38,555 nucleotides of DNA from Clostridia bacterium. GTDB lineage: Bacteria > Bacillota_A > Clostridia > Oscillospirales > CAG-272. Location of the stretch: positions 1 through 38,555 of the forward strand of contig JAFTLD010000052.1 of the NCBI GenBank assembly GCA_017452945.1, read 5' to 3'. The translations under genes and the position numbers were made by a program. The notes beneath the pieces were generated by a model. The model ran no database searches. It had not been told where the DNA came from and saw only the letters and a list, made by a program, of their open reading frames with translations. Below are positions 22,211-31,173 of the stretch, piece by piece. Each line of letters starts with the position of its first letter. Position 1 is the stretch's first letter.

Positions 22211-24853
22211 ATGAATTCCTACAACGAATTACCGAAAACGTATTCCCCCGGTGAATTTGAGGACAAGATCTATGCGAATTGGTGCGAAAAGGGTTACTTT
22301 ACCCCCACCATTGATAAGACCAAGCCCTCTTACACCATCGTTATCCCCCCTCCAAACATCACAGGTCAGCTGCACATGGGTCACGCACTGGACAACACCC
22401 TGCAGGATATCCTGATCCGCTATAAGCGTATGGCAGGCTTCTGCACCCTTTGGCTGCCCGGCACCGACCACGCGTCGATTGCTACCGAGGCAAAGATCGT
22501 GGAAGCAATGCGCAAGGAAGGCATTACCAAGGAAGACCTTGGCAGAGATGGGTTCCTGGAGCGCGCTTGGGCATGGAAGGAACAGTACGGCGGCAGAATT
22601 ATTTCTCAGCTTAAGAAAATGGGCTCCTCCTGCGACTGGTCGCGCGAGCGCTTTACCATGGACGAGGGCTGCTCCGAGGCTGTCAAAACCGTCTTTGTCA
22701 AGCTGTATGACAAGGGCTTGATCTACAGAGGCAACCGCATCATCAACTGGTGTCCCAAATGCCTGACCTCCATTTCGGACGCCGAGGTGGAATATGAGGA
22801 TCAGGCAGGCCATTTCTGGCACATCCGCTATCCCTTCAAGGACGGCAGCGGTCACCTTGAGGTGGCTACCACCCGTCCCGAAACGCTGCTTGGCGATACT
22901 GCCGTTGCAGTAAACCCGAATGATGAGAGATACAAGGACATGATCGGCAAGATGCTGATCCTCCCTCTCGTTGGCAGAGAAATCCCCGTGATCGCTGACG
23001 ATTACGTTGAGGCAGACTTCGGTACCGGCTGCGTTAAGATCACCCCTGCGCACGACCCCAACGACTTTGAGGTTGGCGCACGCCACAACCTGCCCGTGAT
23101 CAACGTCATGACAGACGACGCCAAGATCACCGAGGACTATCCCGCATATGCCGGCATGGATCGCTTTGTTGCCAGAAAGCAGATCGTCAAGGATCTGGAA
23201 GAGGGCGGCTATCTGATCAAGGTTGACAATTACGCGCACAACGTTGGCACCTGCTATCGCTGCGGCTCGACCATTGAGCCCCGCGTTTCTTTGCAGTGGT
23301 TCGTCAAGATGGAGCCGCTTGCAAAGCCCGCGATCGATGCGGTTCGCAATCAGGACATCCGTTTCGTTCCCGAAAGATTTGAAAAGAACTACTTCCACTG
23401 GATGGAAAACATCCGCGACTGGTGTATTTCCCGCCAGCTGTGGTGGGGACACAGAATTCCCGCATTCTACTGCGACGACTGCGGTGAAACCGTGGTAACC
23501 AAGGACTCCTCCGCTGTTTGCCCCAAGTGCGGCAAGGCAATGCGTCAGGACCCCGATACGCTTGACACCTGGTTCTCCTCCGCGCTCTGGCCCTTCTCTA
23601 CCCTTGGATGGCCCAACGAAACCGAGGATCTTGCTTACTTCTATCCCACCAACACGCTGGTTACCGGCTACGACATTATCACCTTCTGGGTTTCCAGAAT
23701 GATCTTCTCCGCCCTTGCCTACACCGATAAGGCACCCTTTGATACCGTACTGATCCATGGCCTGGTTCGTGACGCACAGGGTCGCAAGATGTCCAAATCC
23801 TTGGGCAACGGCATTGATCCCTTGGAGATTATTGAAAAGTACGGTGCAGACGCGCTGAGATTTGCGCTGGCAACCGGTAACTCCCCCGGAAACGACATGC
23901 GTTTCTCGGACGAAAAGATCGAGGCTGCCAGAAACTTTGCAAACAAGCTGTGGAACGCTTCGCGCTTCGTTCGCATGAATCTGACCATTGACGAGATCAA
24001 TCTGCCCGCAGAAAGCGAATTGGCAACCGAGGACAAGTGGATCCTCTCCGAGCTTGCCAAAACGGTTCAGGGCGTTCGCTCCAACCTTGACAAGTACGAG
24101 CTGGGCATTGCGCTTTCCATGCTCTACGACTTTATCTGGGACATCTTCTGCGACTGGTATATCGAGCTTGCAAAGACCAGACTTTCCGACAAGGAAAGTG
24201 CCGGCAACGCAGTCTGCCAGAACGTCATCGCTTACGTGCTGACAGAAACGCTCAAGCTGCTGCATCCCTTTATGCCCTTTATCACCGAGGAGATCTATCA
24301 ATCCCTGCCTCACGATTGCGAGAGCATCATGATCGCAGCGTATCCCGATGCTGCGTCCATTCCCTCTTTTGCGAAGGAATCCGAGGATATGGCACGCGTA
24401 ATCGACGCGATCAGCGCGATTCGCGCTCGCCGCGCTGAAATGAACGTTGCTCCCTCTCGCAAGGCGAAGGTGTATATTGCTACAAAGCACGACGCTTGCT
24501 TCAACGCTGCCGCAGGCTTCTTTGGCAGACTTGCATCTGCCTCCGAGGTCATCGTTGCAGACGCGTTTGACGCTGACGTGGTGTCTGGTGACAATGCAGT
24601 TCAGATCATCACCGACTCGGCTGCCATTTTCCTGCCCATGGCCGATATCATCGACTTTGAAAAGGAAAAGGCAAGACTTGCCGCTGAGCAGAAGAAGTTG
24701 GAGGACGAGATCGCACGCATTGAAAAGAAGCTGTCCAATCAAGGCTTCGTTTCCAAGGCTCCCGCCGCAGTCGTTGAAGGCGAAAAGGCCAAGATGGAAA
24801 AATACCGCGAAAACCTCGCAGGTGTTGTTGCAGCACTTGCAAAGCTTGCATAA
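22211..24853 (+). CDS. valS: Valyl-tRNA synthetase
   Basis: 880 aa from the ATG at 22211 (AAGGAG, 9-nt spacing); an upstream in-frame ATG at 22181 lies in the T-box terminator tail and is rejected. The class I signature PPNITGQLHMGHALDN includes HMGH (55-58). The editing domain follows, with ATTRPETLLGDTAVAVNP. A zinc-knuckle-like pair of cysteine clusters, CDDCGETVV and CPKCGKAM, is present. KMSKS stands in GRKMSKSLGNGIDP, then the anticodon-binding domain, and a C-terminal coiled coil typical of ValRS. Charges tRNA-Val in the cytosol. Confidence 0.98.
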   Translation: MNSYNELPKTYSPGEFEDKIYANWCEKGYFTPTIDKTKPSYTIVIPPPNITGQLHMGHALDNTLQDILIRYKRMAGFCTLWLPGTDHASIATEAKIVEAMRKEGITKEDLGRDGFLERAWAWKEQYGGRIISQLKKMGSSCDWSRERFTMDEGCSEAVKTVFVKLYDKGLIYRGNRIINWCPKCLTSISDAEVEYEDQAGHFWHIRYPFKDGSGHLEVATTRPETLLGDTAVAVNPNDERYKDMIGKMLILPLVGREIPVIADDYVEADFGTGCVKITPAHDPNDFEVGARHNLPVINVMTDDAKITEDYPAYAGMDRFVARKQIVKDLEEGGYLIKVDNYAHNVGTCYRCGSTIEPRVSLQWFVKMEPLAKPAIDAVRNQDIRFVPERFEKNYFHWMENIRDWCISRQLWWGHRIPAFYCDDCGETVVTKDSSAVCPKCGKAMRQDPDTLDTWFSSALWPFSTLGWPNETEDLAYFYPTNTLVTGYDIITFWVSRMIFSALAYTDKAPFDTVLIHGLVRDAQGRKMSKSLGNGIDPLEIIEKYGADALRFALATGNSPGNDMRFSDEKIEAARNFANKLWNASRFVRMNLTIDEINLPAESELATEDKWILSELAKTVQGVRSNLDKYELGIALSMLYDFIWDIFCDWYIELAKTRLSDKESAGNAVCQNVIAYVLTETLKLLHPFMPFITEEIYQSLPHDCESIMIAAYPDAASIPSFAKESEDMARVIDAISAIRARRAEMNVAPSRKAKVYIATKHDACFNAAAGFFGRLASASEVIVADAFDADVVSGDNAVQIITDSAAIFLPMADIIDFEKEKARLAAEQKKLEDEIARIEKKLSNQGFVSKAPAAVVEGEKAKMEKYRENLAGVVAALAKLA

Positions 24854-24859
24854 CCCCCC

Positions 24860-24889
24860 GGGGCTGAGTAAATCTCAGCCCCTTTTTTT
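24860..24889 (+). terminator. Terminator of valS
   Basis: GGGGCTGAG (24860-24868), loop TAAAT, CTCAGCCCC (24874-24882), then TTTTTTT. Confidence 0.95.
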
Positions 24890-24982
24890 AGTAGAAAAAA
24901 TGTGATTTTTTCACAAACCGCAAACTTTTTTCAAAAAATTGCGTCTATATAGATAGAGGGCGAAAAATATTGCTCTTCCCTC

Positions 24983-25033
24983 TTGACAAACACAGGAAAA
25001 TGTTGTATGATTGTATTAGTACAATAGTACAAT
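24983..25033 (+). promoter_or_regulatory. Promoter and probable GntR operator
   Basis: TTGACA (24983-24988), 17-bp spacer, TATGAT (25006-25011). Directly downstream TTGTATTAGTACAA is a palindrome, and AGTACAAT is repeated in tandem (25018-25033). Palindromes overlapping the start site before a YtrA-type GntR gene are commonly its own operator; binding is inferred. Confidence 0.65.
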
Positions 25034-25057
25034 AAATAGAAACGGAGGGATGAAACC

Positions 25058-25423
25058 GTGAATCAAATGATGCCGCAAGCCTCGGTATCACAGCAGCTGC
25101 TGCACAAATACCGCCTTGACATCATCGGTGGCAAGTACCCGCCGGGCAGTCAATTCCCCACGGTGCGCGCACTGGCCTATGAAGAATCGGTCAACCCAAA
25201 CACCATGCAAAAGGTGCTGACGCTGCTGGAGCAAGACGGCCTTTTACTCAGCCACGGCACCAAGGGACGGTTTGTGACCGAGGACACAGAGGTGATATCC
25301 AACATCAGGCTGCTCTTGCAGACCGAATATCTGACGCGGGCGCGCGAGGCTGCCCTGCAGCTTGGCATTACCAAACAGCAATTCATGCAATTCTTACAGG
25401 AAAGCGAGGACAACGACGTATGA
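25058..25423 (+). CDS. GntR-family regulator (YtrA type)
   Basis: 121 aa. The winged helix covers VSQQLLHKYRLDIIGGKYPPGSQFPTVRALA and VNPNTMQKVLTLLEQDGLL, followed by a short C-terminal dimerisation tail without an effector domain, which is the YtrA subfamily. GTG start with GGAGGG 8 nt upstream; the ATG at 25051 is out of frame and short. The stop overlaps the ABC ATPase start (ATGA). Such regulators repress a linked ABC transporter and respond to cell-envelope antibiotics in Bacillus; here that is inference. Confidence 0.9.
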   Translation: MNQMMPQASVSQQLLHKYRLDIIGGKYPPGSQFPTVRALAYEESVNPNTMQKVLTLLEQDGLLLSHGTKGRFVTEDTEVISNIRLLLQTEYLTRAREAALQLGITKQQFMQFLQESEDNDV

Positions 25424-26136
25424 GCCAACCGATTTTAGTATGCGATAAGCTCTCCAAGAGCTATAAAAAGGGCGTAACCGTGCTTGACGCGCTGGACTTT
25501 ACGGTCGAGCCCGGCAAGATCGTGGGATTACTTGGCCCTAACGGGTGCGGCAAATCCACCCTGCTTAAGCTGATCTCGGGACTTTTGACGCCCGACAGCG
25601 GCAGCATTACGGTCTGCGGCCAAGAGCGCAACGAAAACAGCAACGCTCTCATTTCATTTCTGCCCGAACGCCCCTATTTTTCCGCGGGCATGACGGTCAA
25701 CGCCATGATGGACTATTTTGGCGACTTTTACCAAGATTTTGACCGCTCTTTGGCAGAGGTCATGCTGGCAGATCTTGCGATCGATCCCAAGGCACGCATG
25801 CGCACCCTTTCCAAGGGGACAAAAGAAAAGGTGCAGTTGATCCTTGTCATGGCGCGTCGCGCAAAGCTGTATCTGCTCGACGAGCCGATCGGCGGTGTTG
25901 ACCCCGCGGCACGCGATTATATTCTCAAAACCATCATCGGCAACTACAATCCCGAGGCATCCGTCATCATCACCACGCACCTGATTGCAGACGTGGAAAG
26001 CGTACTGGATGATTTTGCCTTTGTGGACAAGGGTAAGATCGCCATGTACGGCAATGCCGACGAGGTGCGCGAGGAGCACTCCAAAACCTTAGACGAACTG
26101 TTCAGGGAGGTGTTCAAATGTTCAAGAAATGCTTAA
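25420..26136 (+). CDS. ABC transporter ATP-binding protein
   Basis: 238 aa. Walker A GPNGCGKST (about 39-47), Q-loop region around SFLPERPYF, signature LSKGTKEKVQL (about 129-139), Walker B LYLLDEPIGGVDP (about 150-162) and the switch His in ITTHLIADVE. The signature LSKGT is the variant seen in YtrB/bacitracin-type exporters. It works with the membrane protein encoded next, which it overlaps by 19 nt. Confidence 0.95.
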   Translation: MSQPILVCDKLSKSYKKGVTVLDALDFTVEPGKIVGLLGPNGCGKSTLLKLISGLLTPDSGSITVCGQERNENSNALISFLPERPYFSAGMTVNAMMDYFGDFYQDFDRSLAEVMLADLAIDPKARMRTLSKGTKEKVQLILVMARRAKLYLLDEPIGGVDPAARDYILKTIIGNYNPEASVIITTHLIADVESVLDDFAFVDKGKIAMYGNADEVREEHSKTLDELFREVFKCSRNA

Positions 26137-27023
26137 AATACGATTTGAAAGCCTTTTCCAAAATCTGGCTGATCGCGGCTGCCGTGGTGCTGGTCGTTTC
26201 TATCCTTGGCGGTATCGGCTTTGGCAGTATGTTCACGGCATCCGCCACCATGGACGAAATGGAATCGCAAAATATTCAGCTTTCCGATTGGGAAAGTGCG
26301 CTGCTTACCGTACGCATGATGCTTGGCGTGATCAGCTACATGATCATGATCTACTCGCTGGTCATCTTCACCGCAGGCACCTCGATCATGCTTTACGTGC
26401 ATTACTACAGAAAGTTCTTTACCGATCAAGGCTATCTGACCTTTACCCTTCCCGTCAGCCGCAGCACGCACTTTTGGTCAAAGACCGTTTCGGGACTGAT
26501 CTACACCGCAGCATCGGGGCTGGTCTGCGTCCTGTCCATCATCATCGTGCTGCTGTGCGTTCTGATTGCCGCTCTGATTGCTCCCGACAGTATGCAGCAG
26601 CTTGATCTCTCTGTTCTGACACAGTTTTTGCAGTCCCCTCATTTTGTCTATTTCTTAGCAGCTGCCCTTTTGGGCGTGATCTTGCTCATTGCCGTGGCCT
26701 TTGCATCGCTGGTGCTGCAATACCTGATCATCACGCTGGCGGCAACCATGTTCCGAAAGCTCAAGGTGCTCAGCGTGATCGTGGCATACTACGTGATCAA
26801 CAACATCGTTGCCATTCCCGTCATTTACGTAGGCATGTTTTATGCGATCATCGCGATCGTGGCTCTCGCCTACGGTATGGCAGGACTTATGACAATACCG
26901 ATCCTTGGTTGGCTTGGCATTTACGCGCTTTTGCTGCTTGCCATACTTGCCGTTGTGACTGTCGGTGTGATCATTGCAAACTTTACCGTTCAACGCTTGG
27001 AGCGCAAGCTCAATCTTGCTTAA
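26118..27023 (+). CDS. ABC-2-like permease
   Basis: 301 aa with about six membrane helices: about 15-37, 72-95, 120-150, 175-205, 215-240 and 250-285. N-terminal MFKKCLKYDLKAFSKIW is typical of ABC-2 permeases. It starts within the ATPase gene and probably forms the channel of that exporter. Substrate is unknown. Confidence 0.85.
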   Translation: MFKKCLKYDLKAFSKIWLIAAAVVLVVSILGGIGFGSMFTASATMDEMESQNIQLSDWESALLTVRMMLGVISYMIMIYSLVIFTAGTSIMLYVHYYRKFFTDQGYLTFTLPVSRSTHFWSKTVSGLIYTAASGLVCVLSIIIVLLCVLIAALIAPDSMQQLDLSVLTQFLQSPHFVYFLAAALLGVILLIAVAFASLVLQYLIITLAATMFRKLKVLSVIVAYYVINNIVAIPVIYVGMFYAIIAIVALAYGMAGLMTIPILGWLGIYALLLLAILAVVTVGVIIANFTVQRLERKLNLA

Positions 27024-27035
27024 AGGAGGTTAGAT

Positions 27036-28034
27036 ATGAAAAACGCAAAAAAAATGTTTGCTTTGATGCTTTGCATCATTTTGTCACTGTCCATGCTGCT
27101 GCCCGTATCTGCCTCTGATGAGGCGGAGGAAAAACCCGAATGGGTGATTTCCGAGGACATGAACACGCTGACCTACGGGGATCGCGTTTACGAGCGCGTC
27201 GAGATCTCTTGGGGCGTATGGCTCAGATCGAATTACTACTACCGATACAGGCAAATGCTGGAGATCGAAACCGGTACTCGCACTCAAATACGTCACCCTA
27301 TTCTGACAGACGAGCAGGGTGAGGAAGAGATCCTTTGGGACATCGTTTTTCTGAATAACGAGTATAACGCCAACTATCAACCCCTGGCAGTTTACGTCAA
27401 TGCAAAAAGCAAACACATCATAGACGACTTCAATGCAGGCAACTACGCGCAATACGAACTGGGCTGGTATTCCAGAAGTGCGGTGATTGAGGAAAGTGCG
27501 GTCAAGGCATGGCTGAACGCAACGCCCGATCTTTCGGTAAAAGCACAGGACTTGACCGACGCGCCCTACCATTACGTTTTCGCCTATGACCAAACGCTGA
27601 CCATCTGCAAGGTGTTCGGTGTGATATTTGAGGTGAACGGCGGATACTTTTACGTTGACGGTGCGTATTGCCTGGACTTTGAAGGCTACTTAGCGCTGCG
27701 CCCGGGCGACCTCCCCGCGCTGCAATTACAGGGGCAGGATGCAGCACTCGTTGCGGATGCAACCGAGCGATTCGTTAGTCACTCCTTGAAATACAAAACA
27801 GAGGAAGCCGAGCCTGTGGAGTCTTCCGTGGCCATGGCGGGTTTTCTGCTCATCGCCTCTCCCCTGCTCTTTATCCTGCCCGTACTTCTGCTGGCACTCG
27901 GTATCGTCATGAGATGCCTCAAAAAGATCCCCAACCGTAAGCGTTGGAACACGGTTATCATTCTGTCCTCGGTCTGGCTGGGCGGCTCGGTCATCACAAG
28001 CCTGCTTCTGCTGATTCCGACGTTCTTCCTATGA
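27036..28034 (+). CDS. Secreted-domain membrane protein of unknown function
   Basis: 332 aa. Signal peptide (1-27, ending SASDEA), about 230 extracytoplasmic residues rich in Tyr and Glu, then two transmembrane helices (about 269-292 and 310-331). No known domain recognised. AAAGGAGG precedes the ATG by 7 nt. It sits in the GntR-ABC operon, 12 nt after the permease, so it may be an accessory sensor or resistance protein. Confidence 0.8.
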   Translation: MKNAKKMFALMLCIILSLSMLLPVSASDEAEEKPEWVISEDMNTLTYGDRVYERVEISWGVWLRSNYYYRYRQMLEIETGTRTQIRHPILTDEQGEEEILWDIVFLNNEYNANYQPLAVYVNAKSKHIIDDFNAGNYAQYELGWYSRSAVIEESAVKAWLNATPDLSVKAQDLTDAPYHYVFAYDQTLTICKVFGVIFEVNGGYFYVDGAYCLDFEGYLALRPGDLPALQLQGQDAALVADATERFVSHSLKYKTEEAEPVESSVAMAGFLLIASPLLFILPVLLLALGIVMRCLKKIPNRKRWNTVIILSSVWLGGSVITSLLLLIPTFFL

Positions 28035-28636
28035 TGAAAGCAGACGTTTTGGCAAAGGGCTACGTCAGGCCTTACAACGCAGTCAGCCTTTGGACAATTG
28101 TTTTGCTCCCTCTCTCTCTCATGACGCTTTTATTCGTTTACATGTTCTTTGCGCTTGGAAAGGTCGAGCCGATCATAGCAATCCTGTGGCTTTCATTCTG
28201 CGTGCTGTGCGCTGTATCTTTGCTCATTCTGCTGATTTTTGAAAAAACTGCCATGCGCTATTGCATCGGTACGGATGTTGTATATAGCCGCGACCTTTTG
28301 CGCAAGCATTGCACCCTGCGTGACGAGCAGGTCAAACAAATTGAGCTTACCATGTCGGTTGGCGATGTCAATAAGAACAACCTGAACGCCCAAGCACCGC
28401 ATCTGATCTGTTCAGACGGTTACTATAAGCACGACGATCGCATTTCGCTATCCTATCACCGCAAATCACAGGTCGTGGTGCGCATTACGCGCAAGAACTT
28501 CCCTGCCGTCCAAGCCTATCTTGCGCGCTTGGGCGTGCCAATGAATTTCAATGATTACAACAGCATGATGCAAACGCTGCCATATGGGCATCTGCTGCAA
28601 AGGCGCAGACAGGACGGCACGTGGCAGCGGCAATAA
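28031..28636 (+). CDS. Membrane protein with PH-like C-terminal domain
   Basis: 201 aa from the ATG at 28031, overlapping the previous stop by 4 nt (ATGATG). Two membrane helices (about 20-43 and 49-72), then about 125 cytosolic residues (YCIGTDVVYSRDLL...EQVKQIELTMSV) with the strand pattern of bacterial PH domains. Function unknown. Part of the same operon. Confidence 0.72.
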   Translation: MMKADVLAKGYVRPYNAVSLWTIVLLPLSLMTLLFVYMFFALGKVEPIIAILWLSFCVLCAVSLLILLIFEKTAMRYCIGTDVVYSRDLLRKHCTLRDEQVKQIELTMSVGDVNKNNLNAQAPHLICSDGYYKHDDRISLSYHRKSQVVVRITRKNFPAVQAYLARLGVPMNFNDYNSMMQTLPYGHLLQRRRQDGTWQRQ

Positions 28637-28652
28637 ACTTTTGGAGATTGAT

Positions 28653-29117
28653 ATGAAACGGTATTTATGTATTGGATTACTGCTGATTGTGTGCCTTGGC
28701 ATGGTAGCCTGCGGGCAGATCGAGGACACCAACGGTGAGGACGACTACTCCCTTGCCACTATCACCAAGGAAGAGCTGGTCAAGAGCGCAAGCAACAGCA
28801 GTCAGGTTGGCTTTTTACACACGCAGGTCAATGACAAACACACGTATAAGGTCGCAAAATTTTCGGGCGTGGAGATGCTTGAAAGCGTTCGCGCAACCGA
28901 AAGCACAAAAAGCATTACCTTTACCGTAGAAAGCACGCGCGAGAGCGGAAATTTGTACATTTACGTGCGCTGTGACGGAGAGATCGTGGGCGAATTTGCC
29001 GTTGGCGGGAGCGACTCGCTGATATTGGAGCAGCCCGCACCCGGCAAATACGAGCTTTGCATTGCGGGCGAGAGCGCAAGCTTTGAAATGACTGCGACCA
29101 TTCAAAAGAAAGAGTAA
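28653..29117 (+). CDS. Small lipoprotein
   Basis: 154 aa from the ATG at 28653 (TTGGAGATTGAT upstream). Signal peptide with lipobox MVAC (Cys20). The mature part is a beta-sandwich-like stretch (SITFTVESTRESGNLYIYVRC...GKYELCIAGESASF), with no known family. Last gene of the operon, before the terminator at 29.18 kb. Confidence 0.8.
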   Translation: MKRYLCIGLLLIVCLGMVACGQIEDTNGEDDYSLATITKEELVKSASNSSQVGFLHTQVNDKHTYKVAKFSGVEMLESVRATESTKSITFTVESTRESGNLYIYVRCDGEIVGEFAVGGSDSLILEQPAPGKYELCIAGESASFEMTATIQKKE

Positions 29118-29165
29118 AATAGCGAAAAGATAACGCAAAAAGCGCAGTTCATTGGGGCTGAAAAA

Positions 29166-29256
29166 TTAGCGAAAAATTAACACGGAGATTGCATCAAAAT
29201 CAATCTCCGTGTTCGTTTTTCTCACCTGAAAAGATCTCAACCGTAGGGGCTGACGT
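29166..29256 (+). repeat. Dispersed 90-bp repeat (copy 1) with terminator hairpin
   Basis: Stem AACACGGAGATTG (29179-29191) with CAATCTCCGTGTT (29201-29213), then a T-run: the terminator of the GntR-ABC operon. The whole block from ATTAGCG to GTAGGGGCTGACGTC recurs at 38366-38458 with only about ten differences, so this is a mobile or amplified unit. Confidence 0.85.
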
Positions 29257-29309
29257 CATGCCGCAAGCGGTGATCACGCGGGTGGATCATCGGGGACGTC
29301 GCCCCCTAC
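29243..29309. repeat. Palindromic GTAGGGG element
   Basis: Left arm GTAGGGGCTGACGTC (29243-29257) and right arm GACGTCGCCCCCTAC (29295-29309) are inverted; the middle contains GCCGCAAGCGGTGATCACGC. Same family as 12196-12222 and 38444-38520. The remaining 29310-29419 holds a weak hairpin AAACGGGGA/TCTCCGTTT (29350-29374), perhaps a weak terminator for the MerR gene. Confidence 0.7.
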
Positions 29310-29419
29310 AGCTGTTCTTATGCGTATCTCGGTTTAATATTTTGACAGAAACGGGGATGATTCCTCTCCGTTTTACCGCTGATTTTGCAGCCGGATTGAA
29401 CCGCGCTTGTGTTTTCGCC

Positions 29420-30349
29420 TTACAAGCTCCGCTCGTACAGGTAGTCCTTGACGCCCTTGTGAAACCAAAGCATATACACGCAAACGATTTCAAGAATGAT
29501 GCCAATAATCAACAGACCTGTGATCAAAATGCCAAGATTTTGAGGCATGAACTGTTTGACAACGGTAATTGAGCCGTCCATGTTCGTCACATGCTCAAAG
29601 CCCAGAGAAGCTCCGGGAAGGAAATCCTTGATCATATACATCCCCATAAACGCGCTGAGAGTATGACGCACAATGGCAATCACACGCGCCCACACTGCAC
29701 CGCGGAACAGGAATACGGTCAGCACAACAAACATGGCAACGGCAATCAAAGCCGGCAATACCATAGCACTCGAAGCATAGCTCAAAGCCCCGTTGAGCAG
29801 AGTGATAAGCCCCATGACGATGCTGTAAATGATAAGAAAGGATTTTCCGAGATGCTCTCGCTTTTCTTCCCTATCGCTAATATGCTGCATTGGTTCGGAA
29901 AACTCGGGAGTTGTATAGCTCGAACCTCTCTCACAAAACTCGGCAAAGGTTTCTCCCTTGTAGGGCGCTGCACCGTGCGAGGTGATCTTTGTCCCCAGCA
30001 GTTCTGCCAACCGCTCGGCAGACAGATTCTCATGAGCAGATAGCTCCTCCAACTTTTCCTTGGCTTTTGTCAGGCGCTGTTCCTGCTCGGTCACGCGTCC
30101 GCGCCAGCCTGCCAGCACGTCACCGCACTTCTCGGGGCTTTCCAGCATGAGCGCGATCTCCTCGAGCGAAAATTCGGCACGGCGCAACTCGGATACCACC
30201 GCCAACTCGCGCAAATTATGATCAGAGAATATCAAATATTCCCTGCCCCTCTCCCAATATTTTTCGGGATGCACCAGCCCCCGCTCACAATACAGCCGCA
30301 CAGCCTTCTCGGTCAGTCCCGAGCGTGCGCAGACCTCTTTCATCTTCAT
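29420..30349 (-). CDS. MerR-family regulator fused to a membrane domain
   Basis: 309 aa from the ATG at 30349 (AAAGGA, 8-nt spacing). N-terminal MerR winged helix: MKEVCARSGLTEKAVRLYC (HTH), then the wing YLIFSDHNLRELAVVSEL and EFSLEEIALMLES. A coiled-coil dimerisation helix (about 80-115) follows. The C-terminal half is hydrophobic with about four helices (about 172-194, 196-220, 230-247, 265-292), ending in HKGVKDYLYERSL. No ligand-binding domain is present, so a membrane signal would be sensed directly. Probably autoregulated through the promoter described next. Convergent with the GntR-ABC operon. Confidence 0.88.
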   Translation of the reverse strand: MKMKEVCARSGLTEKAVRLYCERGLVHPEKYWERGREYLIFSDHNLRELAVVSELRRAEFSLEEIALMLESPEKCGDVLAGWRGRVTEQEQRLTKAKEKLEELSAHENLSAERLAELLGTKITSHGAAPYKGETFAEFCERGSSYTTPEFSEPMQHISDREEKREHLGKSFLIIYSIVMGLITLLNGALSYASSAMVLPALIAVAMFVVLTVFLFRGAVWARVIAIVRHTLSAFMGMYMIKDFLPGASLGFEHVTNMDGSITVVKQFMPQNLGILITGLLIIGIILEIVCVYMLWFHKGVKDYLYERSL

Positions 30350-30395
30350 GGTCAAAATCCTTTCAATACGTAGTAACTGACTTCCTGTCACCCCT

Positions 30396-30426
30396 ATTGT
30401 ACACTCTTCCCCAAGGGAAGTTTCAA
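30396..30426 (-). promoter_or_regulatory. MerR-type promoter with 19-bp spacer and dyad operator
   Basis: On the minus strand -35 TTGAAA (30421-30426) and -10 TACAAT (30396-30401) are separated by 19 bp, the over-long spacing that MerR activators need. The spacer holds the perfect dyad CTTCCC-TTG-GGGAAG (30406-30420). This is the textbook MerR operator layout and points to autoregulation by the downstream gene. Confidence 0.85.
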
Positions 30427-30498
30427 TAGGTTTGTGCTATTATTTACAGAAAATTCATCTTCTGCCGTGTTTTTAGCTGATGCCTTAAGCAAAACATT

Positions 30499-30530
30499 CC
30501 GCCAACGGCCTGTTAACGTGCCGTTGGCGG
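30499..30530 (-). terminator. Hairpin terminator of the lipoprotein cassette (repeat copy A)
   Basis: CCGCCAACGGC (30499-30509), 10-nt loop, GCCGTTGGCGG (30520-30530); TGTTTT follows on the minus strand. Identical base for base to 31586-31617. Confidence 0.75.
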
Positions 30531-30563
30531 GTATTCTATATCCGGTGGGAATTTAATTTATTA

Positions 30564-31169
30564 CTATTCTACAGCAAATTCCCCATATCTGCACGTCAGA
30601 TCGTCCAAAAACAGGATCACACGATAATGTCCGGGCTCCAATGGCTCATACAGCTGTGCTGTATCGATTTCCTTGGTTTGTACTCTTCCTTCACTCGGAA
30701 TATTCTCAGGCGGCAAATATAACCACGAACTCACCATGATGTTGAAATGATAAAGGGAATCTCCATCAAATGCAACGGGTGTCCACACACCATCGACGTA
30801 CTTTTCAAGCCCAAGGTCTTTATACATGCCAATTCCTCTTTCATTGGTAAACCGATGCCCCTCCGAGGGAATATATATATCCGCTTGAATAAACGTTGTT
30901 GTGTTGGCATAAACCTCTTGAGATACTTCGACGGTAATATCCCCGTACAAATTATATCGCGGTGAATCATCACTAATCATTGTGCCTTTACGTTCTTGTG
31001 GCCACAGATAGAAATACTCCGGATACTCACCTTTTATTGAGTAGTAGAGATTATGCTCAGGATATCTACCCTCTACAACTTGATCTTCTTGATTTTTGAA
31101 TCCACATGAAACAAAGGAACAAAGTATTAGCCAGATAGCCAATAATCGCATTATTGTGTTTTTCAGCAT
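30564..31169 (-). CDS. Small lipoprotein of unknown function
   Basis: 201 aa from the ATG at 31169, 4 nt after the stop of the 44-aa micro-ORF; the SD (GAGGTGG) lies within the end of that ORF. Signal peptide with lipobox SFVSC (Cys22). The mature part is beta-rich (TVEVSQEVY, ADIYIPSEG, HYRVILFLDDL) with a late GHYRVILFL strand resembling Ig-like immunity or inhibitor folds, but no family is recognised. Base composition is clearly more AT-rich than the neighbours, suggesting recent acquisition. Confidence 0.8.
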   Translation of the reverse strand: MLKNTIMRLLAIWLILCSFVSCGFKNQEDQVVEGRYPEHNLYYSIKGEYPEYFYLWPQERKGTMISDDSPRYNLYGDITVEVSQEVYANTTTFIQADIYIPSEGHRFTNERGIGMYKDLGLEKYVDGVWTPVAFDGDSLYHFNIMVSSWLYLPPENIPSEGRVQTKEIDTAQLYEPLEPGHYRVILFLDDLTCRYGEFAVE

Positions 31170-31173
31170 TCCC

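Noticed and set aside
22229..24742. Very long minus-strand open frame antisense to valS
   Set aside because: Same reason: complete ValRS on the plus strand with T-box, terminator and motifs; the antisense product has no family features.
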